DNA of 64,000 nucleotides from Psococerastis gibbosa (Eukaryota > Arthropoda > Insecta > Psocodea > Psocidae): NCBI GenBank assembly GCA_963971405.1, contig OZ020485.1, forward strand, positions 17,422,001 to 17,486,000, written 5' to 3'. Both the position numbers and the translations under genes were made by a program. Numbering within the stretch: position 1 is the first letter of the stretch; every line of letters begins with the position of its first letter. This document shows, piece after piece, positions 42,346 to 51,940 of the stretch. Below the pieces are notes generated by a model. That model ran no database searches. It was not told the origin of the DNA and saw only the letters and a list, made by a program, of their open reading frames with translations.

Positions 42346-42349
42346 AATG

Positions 42350-42590
42350 TGTTCCCTATCCTTCTATATGGTATGGAGGGATGGACGCTGTCACAAGCTA
42401 TGGTGAGCAAAATCGATACATTTGACATATGGGTATAGACGCATGCTGTGCAAATCCTGGAGAGATCGCGCCCCTAATGCTGAGGTCTTGAGGCGAATGG
42501 ATACAGATGCCGAGTTGATGGTGGCGGTTAAGAAACGGAAACTAACATATTTCGGCCATGTGATGAGAAACGAAAAGATTTAAAGAAGAA
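42350..42590 (+). pseudogene. RTE-like LINE fragment
   Basis: Reads VFPILLYGMEGWTLSQAMV, then DAELMVAVKKRKLTYFGHVM and RNEK, with a stop in the first part. Near-duplicate of 27600-27750 (shared gcgaatggatacaga). Truncated before its C-terminus. Confidence 0.7.
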
Positions 42591-42734
42591 GAAATGTTGC
42601 AACCCTACAACCTGAAAAAGCTTCCTTTGCCATTTCCCCCTACGTTTCAATGCTGTAGACAATTCTAAACTTATGGTTAGGCGCCATCTATTCTATTTTA
42701 TTATCGTTGGCTTATACCAGACGTCTTACATTAT

Positions 42735-42965
42735 TAACGACAAGCAGGGATAGTCAGATGGCTGGGTCATGTCAAAAGAATGGATGAAACTAAAGTGCCG
42801 AAAAAGGTGTCGAACAATGATTTAGAACGTGGAATCTCCAAGAAGAGGTGGTTGTATGATTAGTGAAGAACTCTGGAAGCTGAATGTCCGCAACTGGAGG
42901 AGTAGGGTGGAGTGGACAGACGAGTGGCAGAATGACGTGGTTAACGAACGGTAGAACCATCTAAA
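42735..42965 (+). pseudogene. LINE 3' end, third family
   Basis: Reads RWLGHVKRMDETKVPKKV, with stops after KKRWLYD. The R-W-L-G-H-V-x-R-M-D motif places it with RTE-type tails. It lies about 150 bp downstream of the previous fragment and differs in sequence, so it is a separate insertion. Confidence 0.6.
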
Positions 42966-43134
42966 GGCAAAGCCTGGATCTGCCCCTGGCTTATTATTAT
43001 TATTTTATATGAATGATGACCACGTGGTCAGGTGTGGGAGGGTCAGCAGAATGCATTTGCACGTGGGCGCAGCAAACAATGTACAAATGACACCAAATAC
43101 CTGATATCACTTACTGTAATTAATCGAACGGTCA

Positions 43135-43600
43135 GGTACGATCCTCCCAGGCTTTGGGCTGCGTGAGATACCATCGTACCTAACCTTGGGAGGCTCCTGC
43201 ACGTGTTTTTTTAGTTTCGTCGCCCTTTTTCACACAACTATTGGGTTCTTCGTCTTCCACTACTTCTTATGGGTTAATTTTGGGCCGATTAATTATGGGC
43301 GGAATGGCCCGAAATTCGCCCATATGGAAAATAAAGACAATTTCTTTCTTTCTTTTTTCTTTCTTTCTTTTTTCTTTCTTTCATCCTTCGCAGTGACTTC
43401 TCTAACGTTTTACCAAATATATTCCTCGCAGGGTTCGGCCGGCGTTAGATACCATTGTACCTAACCATGGGAGTCTCCTGCTTCTTAGTTTCTTCATCCC
43501 TTTTCACACAATCTAATGGAACCCAATAGTTCTTCATCTGCTAGTACTTCCTACATCCTTCCCAGTGACTTCTGCTAACGTTTTTACCAAATACCTGGTA
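43135..43600 (+). repeat. Tandem duplication; unit 1 carries a retroposon
   Basis: Unit 1 (43140-43424) and unit 2 (about 43435-43600) share gagataccatcgtacctaac, gggaggctcctgc, tagtttcgtcgcccttttt / tagtttcttcatccctttt, ttcttcgtcttccactactt / ttcttcatctgctagtactt and atccttc.cagtgacttct. Unit 1 has an extra block of about 120 bp (43267-43382) with a (TTTC)n tail. Confidence 0.65.
43267..43382 (+). repeat. Short retroposon, copy 2, with (TTTC)n tail
   Basis: Starts tatgggttaattttgggcc, contains cgaaattcgcccatatgg and gacaatttc, ends in (TTTC)n. Copy 1 is at 392-472. It is missing from the second unit of the surrounding duplication. Confidence 0.6.
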
Positions 43601-43880
43601 TGAAAAAATTTACACACACTTGACCATAGCTACTATGATTATAAAATTGTGACCGGTTATAATACTGTCCATCGTGAGTAAAATGAACAAATTTAGACAT
43701 TTTTATTCCTGAGATGTGTTTCAAGTGATTCAATTCAAGTTAAAGGTGAGAAAGCCTGGAAAATTAGATCGGATTTTCTAATTTTGTAATAATTTTATAT
43801 TACCTTTATTTCTAAGGCTACTGCTTGAAAAATATTCCTTACTGACATATTTTTAAGGGTGGCGGAAACGGCTCTTAGAA
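43601..43880. other. Unassigned DNA
   Basis: No feature supported. Confidence 0.5.
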
Positions 43881-43885
43881 TATTT

Positions 43886-44188
43886 CTAATCAATATTTCT
43901 ATCAAGCAACTGTCTCTTACTACAGACCATGTAAGGATGTAACCCTTCAAATTTAGCAAAATTTGTACTAGGACCGGTTTTTCCTACTGCTCTTATATGT
44001 TCATCTATTCTCTCTTTGAAACCCCTTCCTGTCAGTCCAATGTAGCACGTTTCACAGTACCCAGGCTTGAATACTCCAAACAGCTCGAGGGGCTTTTGCA
44101 TCAGCCTGACATGCATTTTTGTTTCTTCACCCATTTTTGCACTACTGTTCCCTTCTATTAATTGTACTTCTGCTCCCTCAATAGTCAT
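43886..44188 (-). pseudogene. Penelope-like element, GIY-YIG endonuclease fragment
   Basis: The 100-codon minus frame contains GVFKPGYCETCYIGLTGRGF and KERIDEHIRA, matching the G-I-Y ... Y-I-G-x-T-x-R-x-F-x-x-R-x-x-E-H core of the GIY-YIG nuclease at the C-terminus of Penelope-like elements. The catalytic Tyr of YIG and the R-x-F and E-H positions are kept; GIY is changed to GVF and the spacing to YIG is short. The RT domain is absent. It most likely derives from a 5'-truncated insertion. Confidence 0.7.
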
Positions 44189-44429
44189 TAGTTACTTATA
44201 TATTTATCAACGAAAAATTGTTCATACAACCGGAAGTGACCCTTCCAAATGAACAAGTCGCCTTTCCGTCGCTATAATACCAAATGGCGTGACTCCGTCT
44301 TCAAAACCTGCTGGTAGCCCGTCATCTTCAGACAGCTGAATTCAATAGAAATTGTACAGACGTGATCCATCATCACTCTTGTACAACAAAGATGTCCTCG
44401 AAATATTACAGAATCCATGTTTTGGTATC

Positions 44430-45010
44430 TAACAAGCATTCTACGGAGGACGTGTTAATGTCGCCCAAGTCTCACTTGACTGCTTGCAGCCACTGGAAAC
44501 GTTGGACAACTCGTGTAGAGAGTCGGCAATGGAGACGCGACTGTGTTTGTTTGAATTTCGCGCCAAAACTAGTCCTCGCAGTATAAAAGATTTCATGTTT
44601 TTTAGCTAACGAACATTCAATGCAGAACGTGCTAATGTCGCACTGGACAGCGTGCAGCCACTGGAAACGATGGATAGCCCGTGTGAAGACGCGTGAATGG
44701 AGATGCGATGGTGTTTGCTTGAATTTCGCGCCAAAAAGGCATTCGAAGGAGGACCTGAAAATGTCTCAAGAAAATTATCTGCTTGCAGCCCTGGGAACGG
44801 TGAGAAACTCTTGTGGAGATCCGTAAATTGAGATGGGACGGCTTGCTTTGAATTTAGCACCAAATCTAGTGTCAATTTCCTATAACATCCCTAGTTTTTG
44901 AACGCTGCTTGAAGCCACTGGATACAATGGGCGACTTACCGTGAGTGGGGATTCATGAACAAAGATGCGACGCTAATGGAATTTGGTTTTTATTTCGCGC
45001 CAAAAATAGT
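44430..45010 (+). repeat. Four-unit tandem repeat with conserved reading frame
   Basis: The landmark agccactgga occurs at about 44488, 44656 and 44913 (agccctggga at 44787), giving periods of about 168, 131 and 126 bp. Each unit ends near ttgaatttcgcgccaaaa. Units 1 and 2 are in the same frame and both read TACSHWKRW, then a V-C-L-N-F-A-P-K end; unit 3 starts the same motif before a stop. No known domain. It could be a repetitive leader of an element or a decayed repeat ORF. Confidence 0.6.
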
Positions 45011-45094
45011 TTTTTTTTACTCACTAGTCACTGGCATGTGAACTCTAACATTACCAAACGGTTTTTTGCGCGAGTCCTGCAATTGCTCCACTTT

Positions 45095-45175
45095 CTGGCC
45101 ATACTTCGGAGAGCATGTAAAGCCTTGTTGAATAAAGGAGAGGGCTTCACAGCCACAATTCCACTATATAGGCTC
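45095..45175 (+). repeat. SINE-A body fragment
   Basis: tttctggccatacttcggag, agcatgtaaagcc and aggagagggctt match the body of SINE-A. Neither head nor tail is present. Confidence 0.5.
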
Positions 45176-45455
45176 TGTATTAGAACAAAGCGAAAAGTCT
45201 CTACATATGGATTTAGGTACTGTATAGTATACAAAATACTATTCTATTCTAGACACACAGTATGTATGTTCTCTGAGGCTAACCCTCAAATCATAAAATA
45301 CACCATACTTTTGAAGTCTTTACTCCAAGCCTACTAAAAAGAGCATTATTGTCGGTTCTCTTTTCGCAGCTCTCCAGTTCTGTCCAGCATTGCTTGCTGG
45401 ACATCCTACGCTGACAGCATGACCTTGAGCTACCGCCCAGTTCGCTGGAGTCCCC

Positions 45456-45473
45456 AGAGAGAGAGAGAGAGAC
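45456..45473. repeat. (AG)n microsatellite
   Basis: About eight AG units. Confidence 0.8.
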
Positions 45474-45784
45474 TGTTTGTATTGTCCTGTCCGTGGACAT
45501 GTGAATGGTGCTCCCACGAAATCACTCACTTCTTAAAAAGGATTTATTTTTGATTAATTTTACGGTTGTCTAGGATTTTACCTTGAAGAAAAGATTATAT
45601 AAGGTGGATTTTTTTTCGGACTGGTTTTGGCAGTTATTTTAGTGCAAACTGGTGCCTTGTAAATTTGAAACAGCGGTGGGTGCTGATTGGCCGAGTGCAT
45701 AGACTCCATGTAAGGGTTTCTCCAGTGATTTCGTAGAAGTGATACATTACTAGTAAAAATAAAAATAGTAAAACAACTTTGCCA

Positions 45785-45963
45785 AAATTAGAGGATGTTG
45801 AAAAACTGGGCTTGGCGGGATTCGAACCCACGATTCACGATCCACGTCCGGTTAGGCGCAGACCGCCAAGCCTAATTTCGGTTATTACGTGGAGGTTACC
45901 TCTTCAACCAAAGTTAATTTAATGGCATTGTTATATATAAGCCATAATTATAATCCTGCAATA
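45785..45963 (-). repeat. SINE-B copy with tRNA-like region
   Basis: On the minus strand: TATATTGCAGGATTATAATT, TATATATAACA, TAACTTTGGTTGAAGAGGTA, then CTTGGCGGTCTGCGCCTAAC (A-box-like) and GGGTTCGAATCCCGCC, an intact B box. TTGGCGG and CCGCCAA pair like an acceptor stem. A TATA-like motif upstream of the tRNA-like boxes is kept in all four copies. Confidence 0.65.
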
Positions 45964-45972
45964 TAATGAGTT

Positions 45973-46046
45973 GCATTAATTCCACTAAATGGTGTCCACC
46001 ACTGAAACAGCTGCCACAGTATACATTTTTTTAGTGGAATTAGTGC
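45973..46046. repeat. 74-bp hairpin
   Basis: gcattaattccactaaa pairs with tttagtggaattagtgc across a 40-bp loop. No TSD was defined. It may be a minimal MITE or a structural element. Confidence 0.55.
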
Positions 46047-46284
46047 AAAGTTGTTTTATTAACACCATATAATACAGTGCATGAAATAATTCTCTACCAA
46101 TTGAATGGACCAAATCTTTATAACTTAAGTATTAACGTACATAAAAAATATATAAACCATCCTATTTTGGGAAGATCCAGATCAAAATTAACCTTCCTCT
46201 TTAAGTATGGGGAAAAGTTACCACATAGTCAATTTCATAGCTAGAAATGACCGCATAAAACTTAAAACGACTCTATACGACTCA

Positions 46285-46309
46285 AATAATAATAATAATA
46301 ATAATAATA
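46285..46309. repeat. (AAT)n microsatellite
   Basis: About eight AAT units. Confidence 0.8.
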
Positions 46310-46314
46310 TAGCG

Positions 46315-47370
46315 TCCCTTACATAGCCTGAGGTATATCTTTAACCAGTGTTTCCTGCAATCCAATATGCTCTGCGTTTAATCGAGCATATAAAAAAAAG
46401 GTAATAAACATTGAATTTAGCAAACATTAACAGGTATCCCATCCAAATTAGCATGACTTTCCTCAGGTACGATTTTCTCTATCGGAGGCAACATCGGGTA
46501 AAGTTTGTATGGTGTTAGTTTTAGGGTCACAAGGTCATAGTTTAGTATTGTTGTGTTGCTCCGTTATATTCGATCGTTGAGCTATCCTGCCACCATCTTA
46601 ATATCGGTTCATAGTCTGATCATCGTGTCTTGTAAGTCGGCTAATGCGTGATGTGCTCAACTTGGTATTTCTGTAACTGAGTTTTGAGATTTTTTAGGAA
46701 TCGGTAAAAGTTTTTTATCAGTTTCATCAGTTGGTTTTTTAATGTTAACTGTCGGACATTCCACTATCTAGAAACAGGTACCTATGCCTCCGTTTTTGTT
46801 CTAAATCAAATTCCGGAGCAAATATTGATCGGAATCATTAAAAGTTCTTATGGCAGCTTTAGGGCTCCATTAGTCCAAATTGCTGCCATAGTGAGATTCG
46901 CTGAAGCAATAGAACAACTGAAGGGCACATGGGCTCAAATTGGGTCTCAACTCCAAGAACATGCATGTGTACATAGCTCGACTTAACCAAGGATGACGTG
47001 TCTTTAAACTGGGTAGCTCCGAAGTATCCGTCGGGCTTCCTTCCTTACGCTTGCCGGAACGTGGTGGGAGGGGCCCTAAGTGCAGTGGCATGTGTCACCA
47101 GTCACCCTGTTCTCTATGCGTGGTAACGGTGCTAGTTTTGGGTGACTGACGGAACACCTGGCCGGCTGAACAAGTGTAGTCGTTCCGTTCCAAACTGTTG
47201 TTCCACTTCACGGAGACTTGTTCCAATGACGATTGAGCAATTACTATGTTTTTACTCTTCGCAGCTGGAGTGAGACTCATTCATCCAACGCAGAGTTAGC
47301 ACTTCGCATTTGTCCGCCATACCTGAAGCGTCATTACGCTGTGCCTTGGGCGGGGGGAAGGGGGGGGGGG
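46315..47370. other. Unassigned DNA
   Basis: A G-rich run is at 47350-47370. Frames at 46870-47091 and 47095-47280 have no domain. Confidence 0.45.
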
Positions 47371-47378
47371 TGGAAGTG

Positions 47379-47462
47379 TGTCCTCGATGTCAACCTACAC
47401 CGGTCACAAGCGATAATAAACAAGCTGTGGAAGCACGACTTAATCAAGTACAGATAATAGTC
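47379..47462 (+). repeat. Repeat H copy 2
   Basis: tgtcctcgatgtcaacctac, ggtcacaagcgataataaac, aagctg and ggaagcacgacttaatcaag match 34845-34995 with an internal deletion of about 60 bp. Confidence 0.55.
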
Positions 47463-47464
47463 AA

Positions 47465-48255
47465 AGGCACGACAAAAAAAAAAATCGAAGGAATCACCTT
47501 TCGTGCTAAAATCACAGTCCTGGGCACTGCACAACAATTTCCCGCCTATGCAATAATATTTTTTGTGTAGTTAGTGGGAGTATAGCGACCCTCGCAGGTT
47601 GTAACGTACTGCGCATGCTCACACCCAGCAAGTCTATGGAATGGCGCTATTGTTATGTCAAGTTGCCGTCAAATTTATGTGATGTACATACCTTACGTAT
47701 TAGCATAATGTTTGTCTTTCCTCTGTATATGGCTCCCGCGTCTGCATGCCTGCTGTATTATGTTATGTACCCGTGACAATATAATTACTTCCTATACAAT
47801 GCTGGTATTCAATGAAAATGGGAAATACTAGCTAGTATAAGGCCCGGTGCATGCAGACGATTCTGACGCCGATAATCCGTTGGGAAATTTGTCTTGGGAG
47901 CAAATGAGCTGGAGATTGGCTGGTGTAAATAAAAACAGTATACTACATTACCTGCATTAAATGCACTTCATAAGATTTCTAGGTCGCTGGTGTTTCGAGT
48001 GGAAAACCGTGCACATGCGACAAATCTGCTGAAGTAGACTCTGGGGTTTAGCAACAGCCCATTAGCTCCCATGACAAATTTCTCAGCGGCTCTCTGACGT
48101 TTGAATCGTTGGTTTGTACCGGGCGTTAGTACCTTCCGTTTTTTCCTAAATTTTACAAGAAATATCGGTAGCAGAACCATGTTGCCGAGAACTGGGCACA
48201 TGGATATATATATAAGTTTGTGTGCTATCACCCCAATGTTGTACCTAACTAAGCC
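47465..48255. other. Unassigned DNA
   Basis: No feature supported. Confidence 0.45.
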
Positions 48256-48259
48256 GCAG

Positions 48260-48515
48260 CTTATGTATTGAACCTTAGAGGTATACAGAATATATTTAAG
48301 AAATTTCCATCATTGAGGCATAAATGAGATTATAAATTAGAAGAAATGTTCCTCTACATTTTGATGCAACTAATGTGGCGTCACTAACACCAATTAGCCA
48401 GAGTTTTGTAACTTCTTCAGCCTGACATTATCATTGTCCGTTATTTCCAATCAATCAAGTTCCATAACTGTGACCGATTGGTGTTCATCAAAATGTAGAG
48501 GAACATTTCGTATTC
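48260..48515 (+). repeat. Repeat E copy with inverted 3' segment
   Basis: agaagaaatgttcctctaca, aatgtggcgtcactaacacc and aattagccagagttttgtaa give repeat E order. At 48490, aatgtagaggaacatttc is the inverse of the early block, as at 37836. Confidence 0.5.
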
Positions 48516-48582
48516 AGTTGGCTCTAACGCTAAGCTTGTGGTACTTGAAGTGGAGGTTTATGCTCGCACTAATAAATCTGGG

Positions 48583-49010
48583 CTTCGGTGGCAAGATGGT
48601 AGCGTGCTTGTAATTGTGCGCAGAGGTGTAAAGTTTTAGAATGATGGCGAGGGCAAAACTAAGTAGACCTTGTGTCGTCATCAGGCTCTTCGTAAGGATC
48701 TTTTTCAAGCATAGATTCACAAGAATTTAAAGCGTTTGATAGTTCTGAACTTCTAATTATGCAGGACCTCAAGGGCAAATTTGAAAATTTTAAAGTGCAA
48801 AATACCTTAGCAGTAAAGTATAGCGCCCCCCCCCCCCCCAAAGGAGCTGGACGGGGCAAGATGGCCGCCGCCAACGCCCCTGCTTGTGCGAGTACACACC
48901 TTACGATCGAGACGTGCCCATTAGGTTATTTAGTGAGGCGATTGAAGAGGTTAATCGGATACATTCATTGAATTATTTGTACGCGATTAACCTTACAAAA
49001 AAAAATAGTA
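48583..49010 (+). repeat. SINE-C copy interrupted by a MITE
   Basis: The head ggcttcggtggcaagatggt and gcgtgcttgtaattgtgcg is separated from the rest (agtacacaccttacgatcg, gcgattgaagaggttaatcg, acattcattgaattatttg and an A-rich tail) by the 262-bp MITE at 48621-48882. Without it, the copy is collinear with 2205-2397. Confidence 0.7.
48621..48882. mobile_element. hAT-type MITE nested in SINE-C, 262 bp
   Basis: The left end cagaggtgtaaagtttt and right end ccaacgcccctg share the CAGRGGYGT terminus. The flanks are attgtgcg and cttgtgcg (7 of 8 identical), an 8-bp TSD. Interior: gaatgatggcgagggcaaaa on the left, a C tract and gcaagatggccgccg on the right. Its closest relative is 56281-56509. Confidence 0.75.
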
Positions 49011-49014
49011 TGTA

Positions 49015-49240
49015 ATACAGAACCAGGCAAAAAGCGCCAATCGCATGAATACTGAGGAAAATAATGTCTAACTCGTAGGAGTCTCCAGGCACCATACGAT
49101 ATTTAGACAATTGTTGCCGGAAAGAGATTTTGAGCAACTTAGAGGCCGACGACCCAGAGTTTGCTGATGCAGCGGAACACCTGCGAACCACCAGCCTGGT
49201 TGACAGATCCCATTGTCCATTAGACATGGTCAATACCTAG
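49015..49240. other. Unassigned DNA upstream of tandem array
   Basis: The final part (gacatggtcaatacctagcc) already resembles the array unit. Confidence 0.4.
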
Positions 49241-50090
49241 CCAGCCTGGTCCTGACCGTCCTTGACATCACGGCTCTCCAGAACAACCTGCAGAAGTGGT
49301 GGTAGAGGTTTGGGCTTGCAACCGAGAGGTCGAGGTTTCTGGTCCATTCAAAATGGTGAGCACCTACAGCCAGCCTGGTCTGCGCTCTCTAGAGGAACCT
49401 GCAGAAGTGGTGGTGTGGTGGTAGAGATTTGTGCTTGCAACCGATAGGTCGAGGTTTCGAGTCCATTCGATATGGTCAACACCTGGCCAGCCTGGTCCTG
49501 ACCGTCCTCGACATCACTGCTCTCTAGATGAACCTGCAGAAGTGGTGGTGTGGCGGTAGAGATTTGGGCTTGCAACCGACAGGTCGAGGTTTCGAGTCCA
49601 TTCGATATGGCCAACACCTGGCCAGCCTGGTCCTGACCGTCCTTGACGTCACTGCTCTCTAGAGGAACCTGCAGAAGTGGTGGTGTGGCGGTAGAGATTT
49701 GGGCTTGCAACCGACAGGTCGAGGTTTCGAGTCCATTCGATATGGTCAACACCTAGCCAGCCTCGTCCTGATCGAGCTGGACATCCCGGATCTCTAGAAG
49801 AACTTGAAGAAGTGGTGTGGGAGTGAAGCTTCTGTTCCCAACGTAGAGGTTCGATACTCTGATTACCAATTAAATACCTAGCCAGCCTGACCGTTCTTGA
49901 CACAACCAGCCATCACGGTTTCCCGAAGAACATAATGATGTGTTGTGATGGTAGAGGTTTTGGCTTCCAGAGGTGGAGGGTTCGATACCCATTATCTATT
50001 ACTCTATTAGGCACGGTCAATACTTAATCGGCTTGGTCCTGCCTGTCCTGGACATCACGGCTTTCCAGAAGAACCTGAAGACTCATCTCC
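49241..50090 (+). repeat. Tandem array of tRNA-Ala-like units (period about 135 bp)
   Basis: The landmark ccagcctggtc starts near 49241, 49370, 49487, 49622, 49757, 49882 and (diverged) 50028. Units 49487-49621 and 49622-49756 are nearly identical at exactly 135 bp. Each unit has ggcggtagagatttgggc (A box and D-arm-like), cttgcaa (a 7-nt loop reading TGC in the anticodon place), then caggtcgaggtttcgagtcc (variable and T-arm-like). One unit has a perfect gggttcgataccc. Because 135 is a multiple of 3, frames stay open on both strands (134 codons at 49348-49752, minus); these are artefacts of periodicity. Confidence 0.75.
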
Positions 50091-50290
50091 TGAAAACGGT
50101 CGAAGAGATTGTGGTCCCAGGAAACAGGGGAAGAGGAAGGCCGATGATGACGGTGCCGAGAAAGATCCAGGCAAGTTTGAAGCAACTCACTGCCCCACAC
50201 CAAGACGCCCTAAATATATAGAAGTGTGTGCTGTTCCAGTCCCGCCGACCCTCTAGGAAGGGATAAGACGCGGAAATAAATAGAAAAAAT
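50091..50290 (+). pseudogene. LINE-like 3' end following the array
   Basis: GNRGRGRPMMTVPRK recalls the R-R-G-R-P tail of RTE-type ORFs. It is followed by ccgccgaccctctaggaagg and gataagacgcgg. The same 3' end occurs at 54948-54990 (ccgccgaccctccatgagga). Such 'ccgaccc...ggataagg' ends close many RTE elements. Confidence 0.5.
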
Positions 50291-50294
50291 GCAG

Positions 50295-50635
50295 TATTGT
50301 AAAATATTCATAAATGCTGACATAGCTCTAGGGAAAACCTTCAAATTTGCAGCAAGGTTCGCGTTTCGTCCAATTCCCAGAAATAAAATGCTGGTAGCTG
50401 TTAGAAATATTGATGATTTCTTGGCTGTTGTACCTGTGTACGAATGAACGAACGCGGCAACACCGCTGCTTTCCCGGGGCAGCTTTTTTATATTTCTCTA
50501 CTACCACTTTAGGAGATGTATCTACGTCAGGTCAAATACATAACTTTATTTTTTATCGAAGATGACGTCACTTTTAAAGAATCTCGAAGTTTTCTTTAAA
50601 GGCGATGAATGAGGGCCTATCTCACAGTTAACTAC
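50295..50635. other. Unassigned DNA
   Basis: No feature supported. Confidence 0.5.
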
Positions 50636-50639
50636 AGGT

Positions 50640-50872
50640 CCAACGGCCATATCAAGTTGAAGAATCCTCCAGAGCAGAGCCTGTTCAAAACTGCAGCAAA
50701 CTTGGTACTGTGCACAGCATTGGCAGGGGAACATGGTGGAACATGATAACACGCTGAGACTGTCAGCCACGCAAAGTGCGTGCCGAGTCCTGGTCACTCG
50801 AATTAGTCGTGTGACTTTACTATGTCCCCCAAGTGGTTTGGAATCCACTATAATCAAGAGGTCCACCCTGTC
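50640..50872 (-). repeat. Repeat F copy
   Basis: cagagcctgttcaaaactgc, ttggtactgtgcacag, cgtgtgactttactatgtcc and ggaatccactataatcaaga align with 18255-18400, with an insertion near 50740-50780. Confidence 0.55.
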
Positions 50873-51016
50873 GATCTACTCCCCTTCTCCCCGAGGTGAA
50901 GGAGTCTACCCTTAGGGTGCCTCAAGATATTTAACAGACTCACTCCCCCCGCCAGGCTGACAGGGTTCTTCAAACAGAAATGTTGTAAGCAACTACAAAT
51001 CATTCCAAATACTTAT

Positions 51017-51085
51017 CCTTCGTGCGCACAGTTGTTGTACAATTCTGCGAATGTTCGTGCGGAGCCTCAAATTTAAGTCTTCTTG
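51017..51085 (+). repeat. Dispersed repeat, partner of 11418-11540
   Basis: cttatccttcgtgcgcacag and aattctgcgaatgttcgtg; the interior is about 50 bp shorter than at 11418. Confidence 0.5.
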
Positions 51086-51089
51086 CTAC

Positions 51090-51595
51090 CATGTGCTTAG
51101 CATGAAACCTCACTCAAAGTAAATTTATGGACCAAGAATCAATCTAAAGTGTCGCGTCTCTCCTAACGGTACCGCATTGAACTGCAACAATCATATCGAA
51201 ATCAATTTATCAGTAAGGTGCGTCTCATCTCGTAAAGGTTCTTTAAAGGAGCCTTCCATCAGGGAGCCGACATCAGGCTCCGAGCTAGAACGGTACCGGT
51301 ACGAGATAGGCACACATCGGTACCTTATAGTATTGTTCGAATATAATGTGATGCAATTTTGATACCGTGCAGGTACATCTGTGGTACATTCGTTATGCCA
51401 AATCTTTATCTAGGCTAGTTTTGTTATGCCCATTTCGTTTCTATTCATGTATAATTTGAATGCTATCTTATTTCTAGCTGTATATACAGTTTTGCTCATT
51501 TTTCTGCAATTGTAGCATCAGTGAATTTGCTCAAGGGAGGTTTCATGTAGGGCTATCAAGAAATGTTCGATTATTACTTTTTCATTATCAATTTT
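51090..51595. other. Unassigned DNA
   Basis: No feature supported. Confidence 0.5.
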
Positions 51596-51599
51596 TATT

Positions 51600-51740
51600 T
51601 GTACCTTGTATTATACGGCGTATAATACAGTCGTTAAATTGAGTTAGGCTGAAGAGGCAACCTTCTCGTTATAGAGACTAAAAAAGAATTTCTGTCCGAA
51701 TCCCGCCAAGTCTAGGTTTTTCCGGATTCTCTCATTTCGG
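51600..51740 (+). repeat. SINE-B copy, internally deleted
   Basis: ttgtattatacggcgtataa, aattgagttaggctgaagag, gcaaccttctcgttatagag, then tccgaatcccgccaag (B-box remnant). The A-box region is deleted. Confidence 0.5.
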
Positions 51741-51834
51741 TTGCCGGCTTCTCAGCTGTACGGTACATCATATTAGAGTGCCTCGCACCGTCGTTGGTCA
51801 ATGATGAAGCACTAGAATCCGATCGGAAGCATTC

Positions 51835-51905
51835 AGGTCGATCACGGCCTATCAGCCCGGATTCTGCATCATGAATAAGAATTTCATCTGCCGTTCCTCA
51901 GGTCC
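51835..51905 (+). mobile_element. Penelope-like 3' tail remnant, copy 3
   Basis: gatcacggcctatcagcccg and gattctgcatc match 39385-39410. Confidence 0.3.
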
Positions 51906-51940
51906 AGACTCTCAAAGTGTTTTTAAAAAAAATTATATTT

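Noticed and set aside
45812-45880. Functional tRNA gene on the minus strand
   Set aside because: The B box is intact and the ends pair partly, but the same unit recurs with a conserved non-tRNA leader in four places.
49348-49752. 134-codon minus-strand open frame with a 45-residue repeat
   Set aside because: The 135-bp period is a multiple of three, so open frames repeat automatically on both strands; the sequence is better explained as tRNA-like tandem units.
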